The notes beneath the pieces were generated by a model. That model made no database searches, was not told the origin of the DNA, and saw only the letters and a list, made by a program, of their open reading frames with translations. DNA of 64,000 nt. It comes from Terrilactibacillus laevilacticus (GTDB lineage: Bacteria > Bacillota > Bacilli > Bacillales > Sporolactobacillaceae). The position numbers and the translations under genes were made by a program. Shown here piece by piece: positions 9,009 through 18,056 of this stretch. Each line of letters opens with the position of its first letter. Within the stretch, counting starts at the first letter, position 1. The stretch is taken from contig NZ_VDCY01000009.1 of NCBI RefSeq assembly GCF_006517395.1, positions 1-64,000 on the forward strand, given 5' to 3'.

Positions 9009-9683
9009 ATGACAAAAAAACCATTTCTTTTTATTTCTGATTTTGATGGTACACTAACGGACAAAGATTTTTTTCATATTATGATAGACAGTTATTTTCA
9101 AGATAAAAAAGAAGAACTTTATAAAGCGTGGGATAGTAAAAAACAAACTGACATCGACTTTTTAAGTCAATTATTTCAATCCATTGGACGTAGTGAAAAC
9201 GATATTATGGAAGATATCATGAATATTCCATTTGATCCATATGCCAAAGCGTTCATTGAAAAGGTCAAAGAAGTAGGCGGCGACTTTGTCGTTATTAGTG
9301 CAGGATCTGATTATTATATTAAACGATTATTTGAACACTTAGGTATTGAGGGTATCGAAGTTTATTCTAATGAAGGTCGTTTTCAAGATAACGGAATTCA
9401 TCTTACTGTTAAAAAAGACCATCCACACTATTCTGAAATGTATGGGATTGACAAAGCCAAGGTTACGAAGGACTTAGCATCCAAAGGTTATGAGAAAGTC
9501 TATTTTGCTGGCGATACGGCTCCCGATCTAAAGGCAGCCTTGATGGCTGATGTCACATTCGCAAAAGGTAAATTAATATCACTACTTGAAGAAGAAAACC
9601 ATCCGTTTATTCCAATTCAAAATTATCAGGATATCCATCATTACTTTATTGAGAAAGGGGTCTTTCAGGATGAAAATGTCTGA
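9009..9683 (+). CDS. HAD-IB phosphatase, MtnX-like
   Basis: Predicted cytoplasmic HAD phosphatase of 224 aa. Motif I is SDFDGTLTDKD (about 10-20), motif II VVISAGSDYY, and motif III YFAGDTAPDLKAA. Overall it looks like the MtnX/SerB-type group, but no methionine-salvage genes are nearby. It overlaps the start of a G1P dehydrogenase gene by 14 nt, so its substrate may belong to that pathway (inference from context). ATG follows AGGAGG. Confidence 0.75.
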   Translation: MTKKPFLFISDFDGTLTDKDFFHIMIDSYFQDKKEELYKAWDSKKQTDIDFLSQLFQSIGRSENDIMEDIMNIPFDPYAKAFIEKVKEVGGDFVVISAGSDYYIKRLFEHLGIEGIEVYSNEGRFQDNGIHLTVKKDHPHYSEMYGIDKAKVTKDLASKGYEKVYFAGDTAPDLKAALMADVTFAKGKLISLLEEENHPFIPIQNYQDIHHYFIEKGVFQDENV

Positions 9684-10737
9684 ACATCAAATTTCCATTC
9701 CAACGATTCTTGAAGTAGGAAAAGGAACGCTTAACGACATTGGTCCTTTACTTCAAAAAAGTGGTTTCTCAAGTATTGTCATTTTTTTTGGTGAAGGGTT
9801 AATGAATTTACTCGGCTCTAAAGTTTTTGACTCCCTGAATAAAGTTCATATTGACGTTCTTCATCAACAAGAAGTCACTAATATCGATATGAATCATATC
9901 GTTAATCAGGCTTTTTCGCTTCCTCAGCAAACGCAAGCCATTGTTGGCATAGGTGGAGGAAAGGCATTAGATGCAGCTAAGTATATGGCATTACTTAAAA
10001 AAGTTCCTTTTATTAGTATTCCTACCTCAACATCAAATGATGGGTTCTCAAGTTCGAATGCCTCTTTAACAATAGGAGGAAAACGAGTCTCTGTGAGTGC
10101 AAAGATGCCTTATGGTATTATTGTTGACATCGATGTGATAAAAAAGGCTCCTGTAATGTTTATTCATTCTGGTGTTGGGGATTTAATATCAAAAATAACA
10201 GCTCTGTACGATTGGGTATATGAAGAACAACATGAAAAGGGACAAGTCGATGCCGTTGCTCTTATGTTATCAAAGAAAGCCGTCAACAGTTTTGCAAGGA
10301 CGACTTTCGAAAACGTGAAAGATGATTTCTTTTTAAAAGAACTAGTGGATTCACTTATTATGAGTGGAATTGCAATGGAGATTGCAGGAAGTAGTGCCCC
10401 ATCTAGCGGTAGTGAACATTTGATTTCACACGCCTTAGATAAAATATCGGAGAAACCTCAACTTCATGGTATTCAAGTTGGCATCGCGACTTATATTATG
10501 AGTAAAGTACAAAATCATCGTTTTGAACGAGTCTCTCGCGTCTTAACGGAAACGGGCTTCTTTAATTACGCCAAAACATTGGGGATGAAGCGATCTGATT
10601 TTGAGAAAGCGATTGATCAAGCACCAAACATTAAGCCTTCCCGTTATACGTACTTGCATCATCCTCCTTATCAAGAAGAAGCGAGGAAAGTTTTACATGA
10701 CGATAAAATATTAAAAGATATTTTAGTTCAAGACTAG
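9670..10737 (+). CDS. egsA: sn-glycerol-1-phosphate dehydrogenase (AraM/EgsA)
   Basis: Predicted to reduce dihydroxyacetone phosphate to sn-glycerol 1-phosphate with NAD(P)H, making the archaeal-type glycerophosphate stereoisomer. In Bacillus this feeds PcrB. It has the nucleotide loop GIGGGKALDAAKY, the PTSTSNDGFSSS block, and GVGDLISKITALYDW and SGSEHLISHALD with the metal-ligand Asp and His. The ATG at 9670, preceded by GAAAGGGG, gives 355 aa; the frame is open further upstream but those codons lie inside the preceding gene. The overlap implies translational coupling with the phosphatase. Confidence 0.85.
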   Translation: MKMSEHQISIPTILEVGKGTLNDIGPLLQKSGFSSIVIFFGEGLMNLLGSKVFDSLNKVHIDVLHQQEVTNIDMNHIVNQAFSLPQQTQAIVGIGGGKALDAAKYMALLKKVPFISIPTSTSNDGFSSSNASLTIGGKRVSVSAKMPYGIIVDIDVIKKAPVMFIHSGVGDLISKITALYDWVYEEQHEKGQVDAVALMLSKKAVNSFARTTFENVKDDFFLKELVDSLIMSGIAMEIAGSSAPSSGSEHLISHALDKISEKPQLHGIQVGIATYIMSKVQNHRFERVSRVLTETGFFNYAKTLGMKRSDFEKAIDQAPNIKPSRYTYLHHPPYQEEARKVLHDDKILKDILVQD

Positions 10738-10781
10738 ATGAATGATCATGTAAAACTTGCCCTCTATATAATTTGCATGAG

Positions 10782-10822
10782 TCTATCAGAGAAGGTTGAA
10801 AGGTTCTCTGGTAGATTTTTTT
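10782..10822 (+). terminator. Terminator after egsA
   Basis: TCTATCAGAGAA pairs with TTCTCTGGTAGA (12 bp, one wobble), followed by T7. Confidence 0.85.
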
Positions 10823-10823
10823 G

Positions 10824-10874
10824 TTTTTATGAAATAGCCGAGAACACTCGTGACTTTAGTCATGAGAGGTTCAG
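10824..10874. mobile_element. Solitary IS200/IS605-like end (copy 1)
   Basis: A 51-bp block reading TTTTTATGAAATAGCCGAG, then a hairpin CTCGTGAC-TTTA-GTCATGAG, then AGGTTCAG. It recurs with four changes at 14148-14198, and the flanks diverge right after GGTTCAG. The imperfect palindrome near an abrupt end is the layout of IS605-family right ends and of the RNA scaffold transcribed from them. No tnpA or tnpB is present. The family assignment is by resemblance only. Confidence 0.45.
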
Positions 10875-11038
10875 AACAGATGAATTAACCATCCTCACAA
10901 AAAACTTCAAGTGTTACAAATGCCTATTTTTCTTAATTTGATCATATCCCATTTTGAAAGGAGTTCATGATATACTCTACTTGGGAATTAAAAAATACAT
11001 ACAAAATTATTCAATCCATTAGAAGGAGGATATAGGAC

Positions 11039-11995
11039 ATGCTTTTAGAACCACTTTTTCTGAATCCTGTTTTTCAAGATCGTATTTGGGGCGGCACCCG
11101 TTTAAGAGAGTTATTTGGCTATGATATTCCAACAGATACGACGGGAGAATGTTGGGGGATTTCTGCTCTATCTCACGGACCATCTATCATTCGGAATGGA
11201 GTTCATAAAGGGAAAACATTAGAGACTGTCTGGAAAGAAAATCCTGAACTCTTTGATCATTATAAAAGCAAAGATTTTCCTTTGTTAACAAAGATATTAG
11301 ATGCCAAGACGGATCTATCTGTTCAAGTTCATCCTGATGATCAATATGCTCAAGATAAGGAACATCAACCTTTTGGGAAAACCGAGTGCTGGTATATTAT
11401 AGATTGCGAGGAGGGTGCAGAGATTGTCTTTGGCCATGAAGCCCAATCACCAGAAGAATTTCAAGAGATGGTAGATAAAGGACAGTGGAATCACCTACTT
11501 CGAAAAGTTAAAGTCAAACCAGGCGATTTCTTTTATGTGCCAAGTGGAACCATCCATGCCATAGGTGGAGGAATTCTTATTCTCGAATCTCAGCAAAGCT
11601 CTGATATCACTTACCGTGTCTATGATTACGATCGTGAAGATGCTCATGGAAATAAGCGAGAACTACATATTCAACAATCCATTGATGTTACCCATTATCC
11701 ACATGAAGACCCGACACTCACTTATCACGTTAAACAAGAAGATCAAGCTGTTTTTACAGAATTATGCCATGAAAAGTATTTTTCCGTTTCAAAATGGGAT
11801 ATTCGTGGACAGTCAAAAATGATTGAGAAAGCTTGGCCGTTTTTATTGGCAAGTGTCATTGATGGAGCTGGTGGTATTACAATGAACGGTCAAAAATTCC
11901 AAATTAATAAAGGGGATCACTTTATTGTTCCGGCGAGTGTTGATTCTTTTTCATTAAACGGTCAAACTGAACTCATTGTATCCTATCCCGTTTGA
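11039..11995 (+). CDS. manA: Mannose-6-phosphate isomerase, class I
   Basis: Zinc-dependent interconversion of mannose 6-phosphate and fructose 6-phosphate, linking mannose use and GDP-mannose supply to glycolysis. The 318-residue cupin protein has the short Gram-positive length. It has FQDRIWGGTRLRELFGYD at the N-terminus, VQVHPDDQYA and the KTECWYIID block with zinc-site residues, and VPSGTIHAIGGGILILE with the catalytic-face histidine. ATG follows AAGGAGGATA. It is a single-gene unit with a terminator at 12021. Confidence 0.92.
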   Translation: MLLEPLFLNPVFQDRIWGGTRLRELFGYDIPTDTTGECWGISALSHGPSIIRNGVHKGKTLETVWKENPELFDHYKSKDFPLLTKILDAKTDLSVQVHPDDQYAQDKEHQPFGKTECWYIIDCEEGAEIVFGHEAQSPEEFQEMVDKGQWNHLLRKVKVKPGDFFYVPSGTIHAIGGGILILESQQSSDITYRVYDYDREDAHGNKRELHIQQSIDVTHYPHEDPTLTYHVKQEDQAVFTELCHEKYFSVSKWDIRGQSKMIEKAWPFLLASVIDGAGGITMNGQKFQINKGDHFIVPASVDSFSLNGQTELIVSYPV

Positions 11996-12020
11996 GAAAT
12001 TTTTGATTTTTTACTTTGGA

Positions 12021-12047
12021 CCACAGTTTAAGAGAGCTGTGGTTTTT
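12021..12047 (+). terminator. Terminator after manA
   Basis: CCACAG pairs with CTGTGG, followed by T5. Confidence 0.75.
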
Positions 12048-12181
12048 AATATGTGGAAATGGTCAATCTTATAATTAGAAGCGAAACTAAATGTACGATA
12101 TAATATGAAAACAGAGATAACGACCATTTGGATGGATGAACGTAGAGTAAAAGATAGTATATCAAAAGGTCAGGGAGGTGT

Positions 12182-12199
12182 GGCTCAGGTCCTTGAGCC
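12182..12199 (+). promoter_or_regulatory. Hairpin between ribosome site and start codon
   Basis: GGCTCA (12182-12187) pairs perfectly with TGAGCC (12194-12199). It lies between GGGAGGTG (12173-12180) and the ATG at 12202. Unfolded, the site is too far from the ATG; folded, the distance becomes normal. Alternatively translation starts at GTG 12178 or TTG 12193. Confidence 0.45.
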
Positions 12200-12201
12200 A
12201 A

Positions 12202-12957
12202 ATGGATATGAGGATTGCAAAAGGTATTGAAACCATCGATTTGAAGATGAATTTATTTGGGAATTCTAGTCCGATATTTCCAACTCTCATTTGGGATGAT
12301 CAAGATGCCATTCTAGTGGATACAGGAACGCCTGAATCAAGTCATTGCATTGAACATGCCATAGAAGAAAAAGGGATTTCATTAGACAAAATTAAAGCTA
12401 TTATTTTAACACATCAAGATATCGATCATATCGGAAGCTTGTCTGAACTTGTTCGTGATTTGGGTGAATCTATCACTATATACGCCCATCCATTAGATAA
12501 ACCATACATTGAAGGAGAAATGCCCTTAATAAAATTTAATAAAGAGGCATTACTTGATCGCATAAGTGGATTATCTCCTGAGGTCCAAGCGGAGGCTAAG
12601 AAAAAACTTGAAACCTTACCGCCTAAAGGGAATGTAGATCACTTATTAACGGATGGTGATTATTTACCTCAATGTGGTGGTATTACGGTCATTCATACTC
12701 CTGGGCATACGCCAGGACACATTAGCTTATATTGTCACAGAGATAGAGTCCTTATCGCAGGAGATGCGCTGATTGCCAACCATGGGCGGCTTGAAGGACC
12801 AAGAGAAGCGGTGACCCCTGATATGGAGATGGCCATGACTTCGTTGAAAAAATTGACAACTTGGGATATACAAAAAGTTATTTGCTATCATGGGGGTCTC
12901 GTAGAAGATCATGTAAATGATCAAATTGCCGAATTAGCTCGTCAAGCGAATAAATAA
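12202..12957 (+). CDS. Metallo-beta-lactamase-fold hydrolase
   Basis: Predicted zinc hydrolase of 251 aa, substrate unknown. The signature THQDIDHIG replaces the usual HxHxDH first His with Gln, a variant seen in parts of this superfamily. Further ligands are in HTPGHTPGHIS, AGDALIANHGR and the C-terminal CYHGG. DTGTPESS near residue 43 is the usual loop before the metal site. The start is uncertain because of the hairpin just upstream. It is a single-gene unit with a terminator at 12997. Confidence 0.8.
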   Translation: MDMRIAKGIETIDLKMNLFGNSSPIFPTLIWDDQDAILVDTGTPESSHCIEHAIEEKGISLDKIKAIILTHQDIDHIGSLSELVRDLGESITIYAHPLDKPYIEGEMPLIKFNKEALLDRISGLSPEVQAEAKKKLETLPPKGNVDHLLTDGDYLPQCGGITVIHTPGHTPGHISLYCHRDRVLIAGDALIANHGRLEGPREAVTPDMEMAMTSLKKLTTWDIQKVICYHGGLVEDHVNDQIAELARQANK

Positions 12958-12996
12958 TCCATTGTTGACTTTAAAAAATTGGAAAACAAAAATCAC

Positions 12997-13042
12997 AAGG
13001 GAATCAGGATCGCACCAACTCCTGATTCCCTTTAGTTATTTT
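12997..13042 (+). terminator. Terminator after the MBL-fold gene
   Basis: AAGGGAATCAGGA pairs with TCCTGATTCCCTT (13 bp), followed by a T-rich tail. The stretch from here to 13311 is AT-rich and shows no gene I can support. Confidence 0.85.
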
Positions 13043-13311
13043 GTGAAAACTTTATCGGCTAAACTGTATCGTTATTTGAGAAAGTTGTATCGAGAAAATA
13101 CTATAAAGCGTTCATTCTTAAATGAAAAACTGAAAAATAAGAAAAAAATAATAAATGTCTTACATTTCACTGAACCTAGGTTATAATAACAGGTATAACT
13201 TTGTAACCTCATAGTTTAGTTCATATCGATCATAAAGGATTGATTAAACATCTTACATAGAACAAGAATCACCACTAGATCACAACAAAATGTTTGGATT
13301 GGAGAGTTCTT

Positions 13312-13842
13312 ATGCGTCATCGTTTTGGATTTTATTTTTGGTTAATCTTAATATTAATCCTCATTGCCGCTATTTTTCAGGCATCTAACACACCTTATCA
13401 ACAGCAAAATATTCAGCCCTTTTTACGGTCTCATTTTGACTGGAACGCTAATACACTTCCCCATGTTTCTTTTTTGTACGATGGAACACTCGTCACGACA
13501 CAGGATCCCTATGCTTTCATCGAATTTGTGATTCGAAAGATGAGCCACGTGACTGAATATGCTGTTCTCACTTTTTTATTTGTTAATCTGCTTTTGTCGA
13601 CACGCTTGATGCGTAGAACCGCTGTTTTTTTCGGCCTTCTTCTCCCATTTTTATATGCGTGTATCGATGAATTTCATCAACGATTTATCCCTGGAAGAAC
13701 CGGACATCTGATTGACGTGATAACCTTCGATTTAGCAGGTATGGTGATTGGCCTCGTCATAGCCCTCATTTTTCGCTGCATATTTCTAGTCCTGTTTTCT
13801 TCTAATAACAATGTAAGTAAACCTCGAAATATAAAAAAATGA
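13312..13842 (+). CDS. VanZ-like membrane protein
   Basis: A 176-residue integral membrane protein with about four helices (FYFWLILILILIAAIF, YAVLTFLFVNLL, FFGLLLPFLYACI, DLAGMVIGLVIALIF). It carries the VanZ-family blocks RKMSHVTEYAVL and IDEFHQRFIPGRTGHLIDV. The family includes the teicoplanin-resistance accessory VanZ, but most members have no known role. The upstream TTG at 13294 lacks a ribosome site; GGAGAG precedes the ATG at 13312. Confidence 0.82.
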   Translation: MRHRFGFYFWLILILILIAAIFQASNTPYQQQNIQPFLRSHFDWNANTLPHVSFLYDGTLVTTQDPYAFIEFVIRKMSHVTEYAVLTFLFVNLLLSTRLMRRTAVFFGLLLPFLYACIDEFHQRFIPGRTGHLIDVITFDLAGMVIGLVIALIFRCIFLVLFSSNNNVSKPRNIKK

Positions 13843-13934
13843 AAATAAAGTGGTTGAGGAAAGGTGAAAATGTCAGCTCGGCCTTTTATCACTTTATTTT
13901 TAAACCGCATCCCAATTATTAGAAGTTACTGAAT

Positions 13935-13985
13935 AAGTGCTTCCATCAGTAGGGGGTTTTTGACGCACAGGAGGAGGCAGTTTTT
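13935..13985. repeat. Short repeat shared with 63.5 kb element
   Basis: CTTCCATCAGTAGGGGG followed by TTTTTGACGCACAGGAGG matches two segments of the element at 63474-63650 (GGGGTTTTTCGACGCACAGGA and, inverted, CCCCCACTGATGGAAAGC). It lies in the non-coding gap between the vanZ-like and chemoreceptor genes. Confidence 0.5.
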
Positions 13986-14080
13986 TTATGGCAAAGCTGT
14001 GTACTCAGGCATTATTTAAAACGAATGGGTCGGAGTTTGTATTTTTAAGAATTTTTTATAAAACTATTCAATTTAGATAT

Positions 14081-14106
14081 TAAAAAAAACCCATTCGATC
14101 CGATAA
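14081..14106 (+). promoter_or_regulatory. SigD-like promoter of the chemoreceptor gene
   Basis: TAAA (14081-14084), 14 nt, then TCCGATAA (14099-14106), close to the SigD consensus TAAA-N15-GCCGATAT. A chemoreceptor is an expected SigD target. Spacing and two bases are off consensus. Confidence 0.5.
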
Positions 14107-14147
14107 TAACTATAAACATAAGACTTTTTTATTGGTTATATCGAGAC

Positions 14148-14198
14148 TTTTTATGAAATAGCCGAGAACACTTGTGACTTTAGTCATGAAAGGTTCAG
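14148..14198. mobile_element. Solitary IS200/IS605-like end (copy 2)
   Basis: Second copy of the 51-bp block at 10824-10874, same orientation, with the hairpin arms CTTGTGAC and GTCATGAA around TTTA. It sits between the SigD-like promoter and the chemoreceptor start, so it would be transcribed in the 5' leader. Confidence 0.45.
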
Positions 14199-14238
14199 TA
14201 TAGAGAGAATGTACTTTTAGAGAAAAGGGGATGGGATT

Positions 14239-16287
14239 TTGGGGTCTAAAATAAAAACAAAACCTAAAGAAAAGACAAAAAGAATCACCAGGTTAAGAAC
14301 ACAACTATTAATTCCGTTTATCTCAATTATTGTGATTTCGGGAGTTGCATTATCTCTTATCGGTTATTTTTATAGTGCCCGCCTTGTTGAAAATGAGTTA
14401 TCTCAGTCAACGAGCAGTCAATTAAAAGCCGTAAATGATAATTTTAATGTGTTTGTGGATGATACGGAGAATCTCATTAATGTTGTGGCAAATAGTCAAG
14501 AATTAAAAAACGGTGAAAAAACGCTCTATTATCGTCAGTTTGAGAATATTGGCCTTACGAATAAAAACGTGATGAATATTTATTTCGGTGAATCAAAACA
14601 AGGAAAGGTGACCATCTATCCAAGACAAGATATTCCTAAGGATTACGATGCTAGATCGCGACCGTGGTATAAAGAGGCCTTAGCGAATAAGGAAAAGACC
14701 ATCTGGACTGAGCCGTATAAAAATGCAACCGATGGACAATTATTAGTGACCGTCGCTCATGCCGTCTACAAAGGGGATCAATTAAAAGGCGTCTTTGCGG
14801 TTGATATTTCATTAAGTACATTAGTTAATCAAATTAATCATGTAAAGTTTGGAGAAACAGGACAAGTCTATTTGTTAGATAAGAAAGGTGCGTTTCTCGC
14901 GGCACAAAATCATAAACTTCTCGGAAAGTCTGCCTCCAAACAATTTGATCTAAATCGTATGAAAAAAATGGGACAAGATGGCCTTTATACTGAAACAGAT
15001 CAGGGTGTTGATCACATCACCACATTTGTTAAAAATCAGACGACAGATTGGATGATTGTAGGACAAGTTAACAAGAGTGAATTTACAAAAAAAGCTCAAG
15101 GGATTTTACCGACCATTCTCATTACTTTAGCCATCGTTATTTTGTTAGCTGTTGGTATTGCGATTTTTGTTACACAAAAAATTGAGAAGCGGGTAAATGT
15201 TTTAAAAGGTGCTATAGAGAGTCTTGAAAAAGGTGATTTGACAAAACGTGTTGATTTCTTCCATCATGATGAAATTGGGCAACTAGGATTAAGTGTAAAT
15301 CGAATGATTACTCAAAACAAATCGATGATCGAGAATATTAAGCTTATTTCATCAAATGTCCAGGAAGCTTCACAGACACTTGTAGCCAGTGCTGAAGAAA
15401 ATACAGCTTCTTCAAATGAGGTCGCTACGACTATGGAAGAAATATCTACGGGAGCGAATAATCAATCTGAATTAATGGATAGTAATCTTAAAGCAACGGA
15501 CGAATTTGCAGATAAATTGGAAGACATGAGTAAACAAGTGAATGTGTTTAAGCAAGGCGCCCAGGAAATCACAGAGGTCAGTGAACAGGGGAATTTAGCT
15601 GCACAAAGTTTACGAAAACAATCTGAAGATACAACAAGCATAACAGCGGATATTATCGAAGCCATTACTCAGTTAAACAATCGATCTAAAAATGTTAGTA
15701 AGATTGTTAACACAGTGGCTGAAATTGCTGGTCAAACAAATTTACTTGCTTTAAATGCTGCCATAGAAGCAGCACGAGCTGGGGAGCATGGTAAGGGATT
15801 TGCTGTTGTTGCTGAAGAAGTAAAAAAACTTTCAGATCAAACGAATGATGCTTTAAAAGAAATATCCACTATTATAGGAGATATTCAAAATGACACAAGT
15901 CGTACTGTAAAATTAGCAGGAAATACAAGTAAGGTTCTTGAACAACAATTCCGTGTCGTTAACCAATCTGAAAAAGTGTTTAAACGAATTAGTGACTATT
16001 CGCAAAGCAGTTCTATTCTTATCGATAAGATTGCTAAATCCATGGAGCAAATGCTTAAGGATAATGAAGAGATTAAAAAGAATATTCATAGTATAACCGT
16101 GATAGGTCAGGAAACAGCTGCTGCAACAGAAGAAATTGCCGCATCTATTGAAGAACAAACTTCTTCGATGGAAGTTCTAAATCGATTAGCTTCAGATTTA
16201 GACGAACATGCCAATCTCTTAAATGATATGCTCACTCATTTTAAATTGGAAGAGAGTCATGAAGAAGTGAGAGAAAAAGAAGAGTAA
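14239..16287 (+). CDS. Methyl-accepting chemotaxis protein with dCache sensor
   Basis: Membrane chemoreceptor of 682 aa that feeds CheA/CheW. Order: cytoplasmic basic N-terminus, TM1 (about 24-46), extracellular double-Cache domain (about 47-285, with the [12 protein letters not shown] block typical of Cache ligand sites), TM2 (about 288-311), HAMP (about 312-365), and the methyl-accepting domain. The signalling tip is [20 protein letters not shown]. The start is TTG with AAAGGGGAT upstream; the ATG at 14231 runs out of frame. The ligand is unknown; dCache receptors often bind amino acids or organic acids. Confidence 0.92.
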   Translation: MGSKIKTKPKEKTKRITRLRTQLLIPFISIIVISGVALSLIGYFYSARLVENELSQSTSSQLKAVNDNFNVFVDDTENLINVVANSQELKNGEKTLYYRQFENIGLTNKNVMNIYFGESKQGKVTIYPRQDIPKDYDARSRPWYKEALANKEKTIWTEPYKNATDGQLLVTVAHAVYKGDQLKGVFAVDISLSTLVNQINHVKFGETGQVYLLDKKGAFLAAQNHKLLGKSASKQFDLNRMKKMGQDGLYTETDQGVDHITTFVKNQTTDWMIVGQVNKSEFTKKAQGILPTILITLAIVILLAVGIAIFVTQKIEKRVNVLKGAIESLEKGDLTKRVDFFHHDEIGQLGLSVNRMITQNKSMIENIKLISSNVQEASQTLVASAEENTASSNEVATTMEEISTGANNQSELMDSNLKATDEFADKLEDMSKQVNVFKQGAQEITEVSEQGNLAAQSLRKQSEDTTSITADIIEAITQLNNRSKNVSKIVNTVAEIAGQTNLLALNAAIEAARAGEHGKGFAVVAEEVKKLSDQTNDALKEISTIIGDIQNDTSRTVKLAGNTSKVLEQQFRVVNQSEKVFKRISDYSQSSSILIDKIAKSMEQMLKDNEEIKKNIHSITVIGQETAAATEEIAASIEEQTSSMEVLNRLASDLDEHANLLNDMLTHFKLEESHEEVREKEE

Positions 16288-16295
16288 GAATTTAA

Positions 16296-16330
16296 AAAAC
16301 CCGCTCAGACGTTCTACAGAGCGGGTTTTT
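16296..16330. terminator. Bidirectional terminator, chemoreceptor / aminopeptidase
   Basis: AAACCCGCTC pairs with GAGCGGGTTT with A-run before and T-run after, so it serves both convergent genes. Confidence 0.85.
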
Positions 16331-16336
16331 GAGTTC

Positions 16337-17569
16337 TTAAAATGCCCAGTTACCATGGCGGAAAATGGCTATTTTCTCTCCATTTGCTTTTATACCATCA
16401 ATGTTAAGATCTGCCGAACCAACCATGAAGTCCTCATGAACAAGGCTTAAGTTTGCACCATGCTCTGCAAGTTCTTCTTCAGTCATTTCCGTTCCATTTT
16501 CAATATTAAAAGGATAGGCAAAGCCAATGGCTAGATGGCATGAGGCATTCTCATCAAATAAGGTATTATAGAAGATAAGATTTGTGTCTGAAATGGGTGA
16601 ATGATGTGGGACTAAAGCCACTTCACCTAAATAGTGAGAACCTTCATCTGTTTCAATTAAGCCTTTTAATATTTCAAAGCCTTCTTCTGCTTTATAATCG
16701 ATAATTCGGCCGTCTTTAAAAGTTAGTGAAAAATGATTAATTAAGTTTCCATTATAATTTAACGGTTTTGTACTTGTAACAGTCCCATTGACACCATTTC
16801 TATCGGGCATCGTAAAGACCTCTTCAGTTGGTATGTTTGGGACGAAGTAGGTCCCTTCCTGATTATTCATACCTGCACCAGACCAGATATGATCCTTTGC
16901 CAAATCAATCGTTAAATCGGTACCAGAACCATAATAGTGCAATGTTTTAAATTTGTTTTCATTTAAAAAGGTTAATTTTTCAATAAAGCGTTCAATATGG
17001 GATTCCCATTCACTAACAGGATTCTCAGATGTCATACGAGTGGTATGGAAGATTTGTTTCCAAAGTTCCTCCATACTTTCGCTTTCTGAAAGATCAGGAA
17101 AGATTTTGGCCGCCCATTCTTTAGTAGGGACAGACACGATAGACCAGCTGATTGTGGCCGATTTTTTAGCATTTAGTAAATGTTTCAAGCCTTCTGTTCT
17201 TGTTTTCATCGCCTTTGAAAGTCGATTTGGATCAATTCCTTGTAATAAGTCAGGGTTTGGACTGTATATCGTTAAGATCGCAGCGTTTTGTTTAATGAGT
17301 TCATCGTATTTTACTTTTAACCATTCAGGGAACTCGGTTAGAGCTTCTTCAGACGCGTATTCGAAATTCATCCGTTTAGTGGCTTCATCGTCCCAATTAA
17401 TGATGACATTTTTTGCCCCCAACTCATAAGCTTTTTTCGTCACGAGTCGAACATAATCAAGTGCTGGTATCGGAGCATCAATAACGAGCGTTTGGTTTTT
17501 TTGTAGATTGATTCCTATCTTTATGGCGACTTCGGCATACTTTTCTAAAATATTCTGAAAGTTTTCCAT
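16337..17569 (-). CDS. Aminopeptidase, M29 family (AmpS/PepS)
   Basis: Predicted cytoplasmic metallo-aminopeptidase of 410 aa. Family blocks seen are the N-terminal LEKYAEVAIKIGINLQKNQTL region, IPTEEVFTMPDRNGVNGTV with the metal-ligand Glu, GEVALVPHHSPIS with the following His, and CHLAIGFAYP and EDFMVGSADLNIDG near the C-terminus. The ATG has GGAGGG 7 nt upstream. It is monocistronic. Confidence 0.9.
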   Translation of the reverse strand: MENFQNILEKYAEVAIKIGINLQKNQTLVIDAPIPALDYVRLVTKKAYELGAKNVIINWDDEATKRMNFEYASEEALTEFPEWLKVKYDELIKQNAAILTIYSPNPDLLQGIDPNRLSKAMKTRTEGLKHLLNAKKSATISWSIVSVPTKEWAAKIFPDLSESESMEELWKQIFHTTRMTSENPVSEWESHIERFIEKLTFLNENKFKTLHYYGSGTDLTIDLAKDHIWSGAGMNNQEGTYFVPNIPTEEVFTMPDRNGVNGTVTSTKPLNYNGNLINHFSLTFKDGRIIDYKAEEGFEILKGLIETDEGSHYLGEVALVPHHSPISDTNLIFYNTLFDENASCHLAIGFAYPFNIENGTEMTEEELAEHGANLSLVHEDFMVGSADLNIDGIKANGEKIAIFRHGNWAF

Positions 17570-17727
17570 CTATAGCCCTCCGATCATATGTATATAAGTG
17601 TTACCAGTCATTAGTATAACATATTAAGGTTTGACTAGACGTAGGTGCCCAATTTTCTATTTTACAATAACCCTTATCAGCGTTTGACATAGTATATAGT
17701 AAGCTTTAAGAAAAGGTGGTGGCATTG

Positions 17728-17823
17728 ATGGGAGAATCTGCAGCAGGTTTTGGTTCAGGTTTCGCTCTTATCGTTGTCTTGTTTATTCTATTGGTCATTA
17801 TCGGAACAGCTTACGTATACTAA
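17728..17823 (+). CDS. YjcZ-family sporulation microprotein
   Basis: A 31-residue protein with a Gly-rich start (GESAAGFGSGF) and one membrane helix (ALIVVLFILLVIIGTAYVY). This is the YjcZ/SscA-type pattern of small Bacillus spore proteins, FALIVVLFILLxIxG. ATG follows AAGGTGG at good spacing, and a terminator follows at 17859. It supports a spore-forming host. Confidence 0.82.
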   Translation: MGESAAGFGSGFALIVVLFILLVIIGTAYVY

Positions 17824-17858
17824 GTTTCGATGAAATGAATCAATAAATAAGAAGAAGG

Positions 17859-17890
17859 GGAAGTGTCTCAGGTTGAGGCACTTCTTATTT
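17859..17890 (+). terminator. Terminator after the YjcZ-type gene
   Basis: AAGTGTCTCA pairs with TGAGGCACTT (one wobble), then CTTATTTAT. Confidence 0.7.
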
Positions 17891-17930
17891 ATACTTTAGA
17901 AGGAAAAAATTTAAGGTAAAAAAGTGTAAG

Positions 17931-17982
17931 CACATCTAGGCCTCTGTCTGCGCCCTAGGGTTGGCCAATCGGCAAGTTTTCT
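17931..17982. repeat. Intergenic repeat family A, copy 3 (partial)
   Basis: Carries the family core CTAGGCCTCTGTCTGCGCC and the end CCAATCGGCAAGTTTTCTTT but lacks the first 60 or so bases of copies 1 and 2. Confidence 0.7.
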
Positions 17983-18056
17983 TTTTTACTAAGCATATTT
18001 CAGGTAACTTGTCTATATAATGGTATGGAAGTGGGACAGAGTAAAGAGGTGTCGAT

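Noticed and set aside
10738-10941. 67-codon open frame after egsA
   Set aside because: It crosses a strong terminator and the IS605-like end; no ribosome site.
12962-13186. 74-codon open frame after the MBL-fold gene
   Set aside because: It starts at a terminator hairpin, lacks a ribosome site and is AT-rich low-complexity.
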